In this document: positions 58,814 through 64,000 of the stretch, in pieces
Position numbering within the stretch: position 1 is the stretch's first letter
Layout: every line of letters starts with the position of its first letter
Assembly (NCBI RefSeq): GCF_000725625.1
Contig: NZ_JOHS01000046.1
Coordinates: 1 to 64,000 of the forward strand
Reading direction: 5' to 3'
DNA: 64,000 nt
From: Streptomyces sp. NRRL F-6676
GTDB lineage: Bacteria; Actinomycetota; Actinomycetes; Streptomycetales; Streptomycetaceae
Program-made: the position numbers and the translations under genes
Notes under the pieces: model-generated
Told to the model about the DNA's origin: nothing
Database searches by the model: none
Seen by the model: the letters and a program-made list of their open reading frames with translations, nothing else

Positions 58814-58876
58814 GCCTTGCCGCTAGGGCAGCGGGGGGGGGAGAGCCTTGCCGAGCCCCGCTAGGGCAGCGGGGTG
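58813..58876. repeat. Duplicated segment with terminator-like hairpins between convergent genes
   Basis: AGCCTTGCC and GCTAGGGCAGCGGGG each occur twice (58813-58821/58844-58852 and 58822-58836/58860-58874). Each copy can fold: CCGCT-AGGGC-AGCGG in the first and CCCCGCT-AGGGC-AGCGGGG (58856-58874) in the second. The second copy includes the stop codon of the SDR gene, so the first is a duplicated gene end. It probably terminates both converging transcripts. Confidence 0.7.
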
Positions 58877-59739
58877 CCGCCGGTCGCGTTGACGATCTCC
58901 GCGGTGATGAACGACGCCTCCTGCGAGGCCAGGAACACATACGCGGGCGCCATCTCGGCCGGCTGGGCGGGCCGGCCGAGCGGGGCCTGCTTGCCGAACT
59001 CCCGCGTTTCCGGGAGCGTCGCCGGGATCAGCGGGGTCCACACCGGGCCCGGCGCCACCGCGTTCACCCGGATGCCCTTCTCCGCCAGCATCTGCGCCAG
59101 CCCCTGGGTGAAGGTGACGATGCCGCCCTTCGTCGTCGCGTAGTCCAGCAGATGCGGACTGGGCTTGTACGCCTGGACGGACGCGGAGTTGATGATGCTG
59201 CCGCCCGCCGGGATGTGCGGCAGCGCGAACTTCGACAGCCAGAACAGGCCGTAGAGGTTGGTCCGCACCACCCGGTCGAACTGCTCGGTGGAGATCGCCT
59301 CGATGCCGTCGGGCTGCGACATCTGATAGGCCGCGTTGTTCACCAGGACGTCGATCCGGCCGAACTCGCGCACGGCCCGGTCGACCAGCGCCCGGCAGTT
59401 CTCCTCCTCCCTGATGTCGCACGACACCGGCACCGCGCGCCGCCCGGCCTCCTCCACCAGGCGGGCCGTCTCCCGGGCGTCGTCCTTCTCCTCGTCCAGA
59501 TGGGTGAAGAGCACATCGGCGCCCTCACGGGCGAACGCCAGCGCCACGGCCCGCCCGATGCCGGAGTCACCGCCGGTGATCACCGCCTTGCGGCCCTCCA
59601 GCCGCCCGCTGCCCCGGTAGGAGTCCTCGCCGTGGTCCGGGGGCGGGTCCATCGGGCCGGTCCAGCCGGGGTGCGGCTGGTCCTGGGCGGGGAAGTCCGG
59701 GCGGGGGTGCTGCTCTCCGGGATGCTGCTGCTCGTTCAC
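58861..59739 (-). CDS. SDR-family oxidoreductase
   Basis: 292 residues from GTG 59739. After a ~45-residue Pro/His-rich N-terminus it has the NAD(P) motif TGGDSGIGRA (near 55), NNAA (near 130), the catalytic Ser (SASVQAY) and YATTKGG (Tyr-x-x-x-Lys). The long N-terminal extension and YATTKGG form are typical of the YghA/YdaD stress-associated SDR group. Substrate unknown. Confidence 0.9.
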   Translation of the reverse strand: MNEQQHPGEQHPRPDFPAQDQPHPGWTGPMDPPPDHGEDSYRGSGRLEGRKAVITGGDSGIGRAVALAFAREGADVLFTHLDEEKDDARETARLVEEAGRRAVPVSCDIREEENCRALVDRAVREFGRIDVLVNNAAYQMSQPDGIEAISTEQFDRVVRTNLYGLFWLSKFALPHIPAGGSIINSASVQAYKPSPHLLDYATTKGGIVTFTQGLAQMLAEKGIRVNAVAPGPVWTPLIPATLPETREFGKQAPLGRPAQPAEMAPAYVFLASQEASFITAEIVNATGGTPLP

Positions 59740-59844
59740 GGTGTGACGTCCTCGTCTGTTCGTCGTCCTCCGCGGTACCCGCGGACGGCGGACGAGTACC
59801 GGCGAGCGGCGGGAGTACGCCTGCGCGGGCGGCCGGGTTCCGGC

Positions 59845-60669
59845 TCACCCGGCCAGCGGCAGCCCCGCGCCCTCGGCGAGCACCGCACGGACCTCGTCGA
59901 TCACCGTGCCGTCCACCGGCAGCATCAGATGGCCCACGCCGTGCACCTGGACGTTGCGCACCCGCAGGTCGGGGTGGTCGAGCCGGCCCCGGCTGGTGGG
60001 GATCACGGCCTCGTCCAGATCGCTGTAGAAGGACACGAACCGGGTACGGCAGCCGCGGCACGGCTCGTCCAGCTCGGCCAGCAGCTCACTGCCGGGGCGC
60101 AGCTGGCGCAGGAAGGGGTGCGGGATGCCCCACAGCGCCATCGCGGTGCCGCCGTGCGGGGTGCCGAGGGTGATCGCGAGCGGGACGTGGGCGTCGCCGC
60201 CGAGCCGCTGCACGTAGTAGCGGACGACCAGACCGCCCAGGCTGTGCCCGACCAGGCACACCGGCCGGCCGCCGGTCTGCCGCCGTACCCGCTCCACCTG
60301 CTCGCCGAGCAGCCGGGCGGCCTCCGGGATGTCGGGATTGAAGGCGTTGTACGTCGCCATGAAGCAGGGCCCGGCGCCGCTGTCGCTCAGGGCCCGCCGC
60401 AGTCGGGTGAAGATCGACGAGCGGTCGGCCAGACCGTGCACGAACAGCACGGGCAGGCCGTCCTGGTCGGCGCAGTCCAGCTCCTCCAGGTGCGCGTCGC
60501 CGCCGCCCAGCCAGGAGGTGAGGCCCCTGACCCCTTGCAGGGTCAGCTCCCACGGCAGACCGGCCAGCCGCACATACGCCCATCCGGTCTCCAGCGCGGC
60601 GCCCCGCAACGCCATCAGCGAGGCGACGACGACACGGGGTTTCATCAGGTCCAGACCCGTGATGCTCAT
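59845..60669 (-). CDS. Lipase-like alpha/beta hydrolase
   Basis: 274 residues from ATG 60669, with GGAGG ten bases upstream; the frame is open further but that DNA is repeat sequence. It has the oxyanion strand VLFVHGLADRSS, the nucleophile elbow GHSLGG (Ser near 145) and the GTPHGG loop, with the last His in HGVGHLML. This matches triacylglycerol-lipase-like acylhydrolases of the LipA/PGAP1 type. No clear signal peptide, though an amphipathic N-terminus is present. Confidence 0.85.
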   Translation of the reverse strand: MSITGLDLMKPRVVVASLMALRGAALETGWAYVRLAGLPWELTLQGVRGLTSWLGGGDAHLEELDCADQDGLPVLFVHGLADRSSIFTRLRRALSDSGAGPCFMATYNAFNPDIPEAARLLGEQVERVRRQTGGRPVCLVGHSLGGLVVRYYVQRLGGDAHVPLAITLGTPHGGTAMALWGIPHPFLRQLRPGSELLAELDEPCRGCRTRFVSFYSDLDEAVIPTSRGRLDHPDLRVRNVQVHGVGHLMLPVDGTVIDEVRAVLAEGAGLPLAG

Positions 60670-60814
60670 GGGCGGTCGACCTCCGTCCGGTGCGCCGGCG
60701 TTCCCGGCGGTGCCGGGAACTGGCACCCTCGGCCGATTCCAGGGTTTCCCAGTACCCCGACGGTGCCTTGTGAACCATGGGGGCGTGCGGGTGAGTGGCC
60801 GGGTGCGGGTGGGT

Positions 60815-60935
60815 CGGTGGTTGCTCGCGCAGTTCCCCGCGCCCCTGAAAACCCGGGGGCGCCCCCTGCTTTTTAGGGGCGCGGGGAAGCTTTTTAGGGG
60901 CGCGGGGAACTGCGCGACCAGCCCCCACCGGCGGT
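60815..60935. repeat. Intergenic palindrome (copy 3) with duplicated right arm
   Basis: The left arm CGCGCAGTTCCCCGCGCCCCTGAAAA begins near 60826. The right arm occurs twice with a 21-base period: CTTTTTAGGGGCGCGGGGAA at 60869-60888 and 60890-60909, the second extending into CTGCGCGACCAGC. Same core as copies near 25.5 and 51.7 kb. Confidence 0.8.
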
Positions 60936-60960
60936 CAGCCGACAACGCACCCCCGGGGTG

Positions 60961-60979
60961 CAAGGGGCGGAGCCCCTTG
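60961..60979. terminator. Hairpin CAAGGGGC-GGA-GCCCCTTG
   Basis: Perfect 8-bp stem with a three-base loop, downstream of the BrkB-type gene on the minus strand. A hairpin of this sequence is common in Streptomyces intergenic regions and probably serves as a terminator. Confidence 0.6.
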
Positions 60980-61059
60980 AAAGGACGATGGGGGTCCCCC
61001 CTGCTCGAACGAAGTTGAGAGCTTGGGGGCGGGCAGGGGCGGCGGGGGCGAAAAACCTC

Positions 61060-61833
61060 CTACGCCCGCCGGGAGGCAACCCCCTCCCACACCATCCGCC
61101 CGAACAGCGCACCCCCGTACACCACGAACCCCACCCCCGCGAACCACGACTCCACCACCAGCACCGTCCCCACCGCCCCATAACTCACCGCATTCGTCAC
61201 CACGAGCGGCGTGAACACCAGGAACGAGAACACCCGCAACCCGCCCAGGCACACCATCGTCGTCACCGCCCCCGGCAACAGCTCCCGCCACCTCACCTGC
61301 CGCCCCAGCAGGAACCGCGGCCCCCACCAGAAGAACAACAACCCCGTCCCCGCGCTCAGCGCGATCCGGTACGACCCCTCCAGCACCGTCCGCGTCTGCA
61401 CCTGGAGATACAGGTACGCCATCAGCACCACCAGCCAGACCAGCTGCCGCCACACCCGGTGCCAGGGCCCCGCCGCCAGCCCCCAGATCCTCTCGTACCC
61501 GTTCTGCACACTCGCCGCGAACGACAGCCCGAACACGGCCAGCAGCACCGCGCCCCACGCACTCGTCGTCCCCACCACCCGGCTGGGCGGGGTGAACACC
61601 TTGCCGACCGCCGCCGCGGACCGGCCGGACAGCCCCATGCCGTCCACCAGCCACAGCGCGAAGCCCCCGTGCCCCAGCGGATCCGCCGCGGCCACCACGA
61701 TCAGCAGGGGCGCCAGCGTGACCAGCGCGAGCGTGGCGAACCCCATGGCACGGTGCAGCAGCTCCAGATCCTTCGCCCGCCCGCGCAGCTCACCGAGCCA
61801 CGACCGGCTGCGCGGTTCCCCGGACGGCTCCAT
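61060..61833 (-). CDS. YihY/BrkB-family membrane protein
   Basis: 257 residues from ATG 61833 (a GTG at 61872 is an alternative). Five to six hydrophobic helices are visible, with the FAASVQNGYERIWG segment typical of the YihY/BrkB family. These inner-membrane proteins were once called ribonuclease BN but are not nucleases; the role is unsettled. The region upstream to 62184 is Arg/Pro-rich and overlaps the next gene antiphase, so it is not coding here. Confidence 0.8.
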   Translation of the reverse strand: MEPSGEPRSRSWLGELRGRAKDLELLHRAMGFATLALVTLAPLLIVVAAADPLGHGGFALWLVDGMGLSGRSAAAVGKVFTPPSRVVGTTSAWGAVLLAVFGLSFAASVQNGYERIWGLAAGPWHRVWRQLVWLVVLMAYLYLQVQTRTVLEGSYRIALSAGTGLLFFWWGPRFLLGRQVRWRELLPGAVTTMVCLGGLRVFSFLVFTPLVVTNAVSYGAVGTVLVVESWFAGVGFVVYGGALFGRMVWEGVASRRA

Positions 61834-62002
61834 GCTCGACGGCCCCTCTTCCCCGTTCGCCCCAGTGATCACGCCGGTGAGTTCCCCCGGTCGCACGGAC
61901 GGTAACCACGGCCGGCGCCACGTCCGCCGCGCACACGCCCGGGCCGCCGGACAACTGCCCGGCGACCCGGTCGGCGACCGCGTGACCCGCGGTCGGGCTC
62001 CG

Positions 62003-62506
62003 CTAGACGCGTACCCCGGCCCCCACCTCCTGCGAGAGCGCCAGCGCCGGCACCGGAAGGGCGCGCGGCACGCCGAGCGCCGTGCTGAGCGTGGGCGTGG
62101 GGGACGGCGCCACCAGCGGAGCCCGCTCCGCGGACCGCGCACGGCGCGAGAACCAGATGATCTTTCCGCCGCCGGCGGTGGCACAGCACCCCCAGCCGTC
62201 GCTCAGCGCGGCGATCTGCGCCAGACAGCCGCTCGGCGCGTAGTGCGGCCGGATGTCCCGTTCACTGTCCTGGACGGCGGTGATCAGGTGCTGGCCGTTC
62301 CACCACATCTCGAGCGTGGTGTTCTTGTCCACCGCGTGCTGGGCGATGGTGTGCAGCAGCACGTCGGTGCAGTGGCAGACGGTCTCGGCGTGCGCCTCCA
62401 GGTTCCAGTACCGGAGATGGGCGGTCAGGATCCGGCGGACCTGGTCGATCCGTTCCGGGGTGACGTCCACCTCGAGGTGGTAGTAACAGGGTGCTGCGGT
62501 CTTCAT
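62003..62506 (-). CDS. RsbW-like ATP-binding regulatory protein
   Basis: 167 residues from ATG 62506 with GAGGAG upstream. It shows the HATPase plan of anti-sigma/serine kinases: an N-box-like helix TDVLLHTIAQHAVDKNTTLE and a later LSDGWGCCATAGGGKIIWFSRR (ATP-lid region). Streptomyces encode many such proteins. The C-terminal ~40 residues are a Pro/Ala/Leu tail. A classic N-box Asn is not obvious, so activity is uncertain. Confidence 0.75.
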   Translation of the reverse strand: MKTAAPCYYHLEVDVTPERIDQVRRILTAHLRYWNLEAHAETVCHCTDVLLHTIAQHAVDKNTTLEMWWNGQHLITAVQDSERDIRPHYAPSGCLAQIAALSDGWGCCATAGGGKIIWFSRRARSAERAPLVAPSPTPTLSTALGVPRALPVPALALSQEVGAGVRV

Positions 62507-62874
62507 CGTCGTTGGCTCCTCACCGGCGAAGCTCTCGCTCCTCCTCGCCCTTCTGGGCCGAGCCCCGATCACGAAGCGTGAGCGGACATCGCTCCTGAGT
62601 CACTCCCAGGGTGGGAGGGCTACTCCATCCGCGCAACTCGAGCGGGGGTGCCCGGGCCGGGACCGCCCGGGGTCTTGGGGGTGAACCGGGGATGGTTGAA
62701 AACCGAACAGGACGCTTCGTGATGTTGCGTGCACCATGAGTGAAAGGTGTCGAGGGCCGTGACCGGGCGACGTGTCCGCGTGCGCGGCCCTCACCCGACG
62801 CCGAATCTCCCCGGGCGCGCACCGCGCGGCCGGACCCCCGCGGCAGTCCAGAGGAAGAGGAGGTGACCGGTGCG
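62507..62874. promoter_or_regulatory. Divergent spacer between RsbW-like and DUF5133 genes
   Basis: 368 bases without a convincing gene. A weak plus-strand promoter candidate is TTGAAA (62696-62701), 18 bases, TGATGT (62720-62725). The DUF5133 start has AGGAGGTGA about ten bases upstream. Confidence 0.35.
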
Positions 62875-63234
62875 ATGCTGACGCCTGCCAGGGCCGAGGT
62901 CGCCCGCCATCTCGAGCGGTACCGGGAATGGGAACGCCGAATGCTCGTCGCCCCCGACGACCCCGAGGTGCGGGCCGGCTTCGAGGGCACGGCCCAGAAC
63001 CTCTGCACCCTCATGGGGAAGCGCTGCGCACGGGAGGCCGCCCAGGCGGCCGAACGCCTGCTGCGCGCCGATGTCGCCCCCACCCCCCGCACCGCCCCCG
63101 TACGGACGCTGCCGCCGGCCGCGGGAAAGCCCCTCCCGTCGGCCGCGGCCAAGCCGCGCGCGGCGGCCGGCCCCCGCCGCGGCACACGCGCCACCGCCCG
63201 GCACGGCGAGCCCGCCCCCGCCGGCACCCCCTAG
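62875..63234 (+). CDS. DUF5133-family protein
   Basis: 119 residues from ATG 62875 (GTG 62863 possible). The first ~62 residues (LTPARAEVARHLERYREWERRMLVAPDDPEVRAGFEGTAQNLCTLMG) match the DUF5133 domain found in Streptomyces; the rest is an Ala/Pro/Arg tail. Function unknown. Members often sit near stress or signalling genes, as here beside the RsbW-like gene. Confidence 0.8.
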   Translation: MLTPARAEVARHLERYREWERRMLVAPDDPEVRAGFEGTAQNLCTLMGKRCAREAAQAAERLLRADVAPTPRTAPVRTLPPAAGKPLPSAAAKPRAAAGPRRGTRATARHGEPAPAGTP

Positions 63235-63300
63235 CCCTGTTCCACCCACCACCCACCCACCGCGGCCGGCTCACGCACGGCGGAGGAGGAGGCGACACCG

Positions 63301-64000
63301 ATGAACCCCGACCCCGCCATCGGCCGCATTCCGGTCCTGGACGTCCGGCCGCTCGTCCAGGGCGGCCGCCGCCCCGCCAAGGCCGTCGAGGGCGAGACCT
63401 TCCGTGTCACCGCCACGGTGTTCGCGGAGGGCCACGACGCGATCGCCGCCAACGTCGTCCTGACGGACCCCGACGGCCGCCCGGGTCCCTGGACCCCGAT
63501 GCGCGAGCTCGCCCCCGGCACCGACCGCTGGGGCGCCGACGTCACCCCGACGGCGGTCGGCGACTGGACCTACCGGGTGGAGGCGTGGCGCGACCCCGTC
63601 TCCACCTGGCGGCACCACGCCGGCATCAAGATCCCGGCCGGGATCGACACCGAGCTGGTCCTGGAGGAGGGCGCCCTGCTGTACGAGCGGGCCGCCGGGG
63701 GAGTGCCGGACCCGGCCGACCGGGCCGAACTCCTCGCCGCCGCCGAGGCGTTGCGCGACGACACCCGTTCCCCGGAGTCCCGGCACGGCGCCGCGCTCAC
63801 CCCCCGGGTGCGGGCCGTCCTGGCCGCCCACCCGCTGCGCGACCTCGTCACCACCTCGCCCACGTACCGCCTCCGGGTGGAGCGGGAGCGGGCGCTGTAC
63901 GGCTCCTGGTACGAGTTCTTCCCGCGCAGCGAGAACGGGGGGCTGGACCCGTCGGCGCACGGCACGTTCCGGACGAGTCGGACGTCGGCTGTCCCTGGGC
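63301..64000 (+). CDS. glgE: Alpha-1,4-glucan:maltose-1-phosphate maltosyltransferase GlgE, N-terminal part (runs off the right edge; frame apparently damaged)
   Basis: From ATG 63301 (site GGAGGAGGAGG) the protein reads the N-terminal beta domain of GlgE: IGRIPVLDVRPLVQGGRRPAKAVEGE, then TWRHHAGIKIPAG and ERERALYGSWYEFFPRSE. GlgE extends glucan chains from maltose-1-phosphate. After GTFRT (63961-63975) the expected alpha-amylase-type segment (AA...[21 protein letters not shown]) is absent. In the next frame the bases read SDVGCPWA, like the family's DVGVPWA that follows about 40 residues later. This suggests an internal deletion with a frame change at about 63976. Confidence 0.8.
   Translation, partial: MNPDPAIGRIPVLDVRPLVQGGRRPAKAVEGETFRVTATVFAEGHDAIAANVVLTDPDGRPGPWTPMRELAPGTDRWGADVTPTAVGDWTYRVEAWRDPVSTWRHHAGIKIPAGIDTELVLEEGALLYERAAGGVPDPADRAELLAAAEALRDDTRSPESRHGAALTPRVRAVLAAHPLRDLVTTSPTYRLRVERERALYGSWYEFFPRSENGGLDPSAHGTFRTSRTSAVPG

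Larger units (their letters stand above)
60670..61059. other. 390-base intergenic region rich in palindromic repeats
   Basis: It holds the palindrome copy 3 (about 60815-60935), the hairpin at 60961-60979 and a common Streptomyces-type sequence GGGGGTCCCCCCTGCTCGAA with a GAGAGCTTGGGGG partner (60988-61026). No gene is apparent. Confidence 0.55.

Overview
The window is GC-rich actinobacterial DNA, almost certainly from a Streptomyces chromosome. This rests on strong G/C at third codon positions, frequent GTG and TTG starts, a Streptomyces-type ESX (type VII) secretion locus without an obvious eccE, an FxSxx-COOH RiPP system, DUF5133 and SPW-repeat proteins, a GlgE N-terminus, and recurrent intergenic palindromes of the kind common in this genus. 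No rRNA, tRNA, CRISPR array, transposase or replication origin was seen.

1-32.3 kb: type VII secretion. eccC (plus strand) diverges from a long minus-strand block: eccD, eccB, two WXG100 genes, a T7SS-associated gene, an AAWKG-type repeat protein, a YbaB-like protein, a small WXG-like protein and finally a giant multidomain protein of more than 3,880 residues that runs off the left edge. The giant protein carries a WXG100-like N-terminus, low-complexity linkers, coiled coils and an OTU-like cysteine-protease signature. It and the AAWKG protein each contain one apparent frame break. Downstream of eccC lie a mycosin protease, an EccA-like protein (beta-helix plus two AAA domains) and a membrane-anchored bulb-type lectin. 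Together they give motor, channel, protease, chaperone and candidate substrates.

32.4-38.8 kb: a decayed siderophore-transport remnant, then an apparent copper-handling set: a Met/His-rich membrane protein, an ECF sigma factor, a small Met/His-rich membrane peptide, a CopA-type P-ATPase and a divergent PCu(A)C protein. An SPW-repeat membrane protein follows, ending at a perfect 18-bp terminator hairpin.

38.8-41.7 kb: a small hypothetical gene and a CooC/ParA-like ATPase with a Zur-box-like palindrome in front of it, a metallo-beta-lactamase-fold hydrolase, and a PPOX-class flavoprotein.

41.7-50.5 kb: an FxSxx-COOH cyclophane RiPP system: precursor (fxsA), radical SAM/SPASM maturase with an intact HExxH extension (fxsB), two TIR-like proteins, and a 1,345-residue ParA/TIR/NB-ARC/TPR protein (fxsT). 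All lie on the plus strand and several overlap.

50.5-64 kb: metabolic and stress-type genes: an alpha/beta hydrolase, an FAD/Fe-S D-lactate-dehydrogenase-like enzyme, a pyruvate-oxidase-like TPP enzyme, a GH15 glucoamylase-like enzyme, an SDR oxidoreductase, a lipase-like hydrolase, a BrkB-type membrane protein, an RsbW-like ATP-binding protein, a DUF5133 protein and the start of glgE. The glgE reading frame looks damaged at the right edge.
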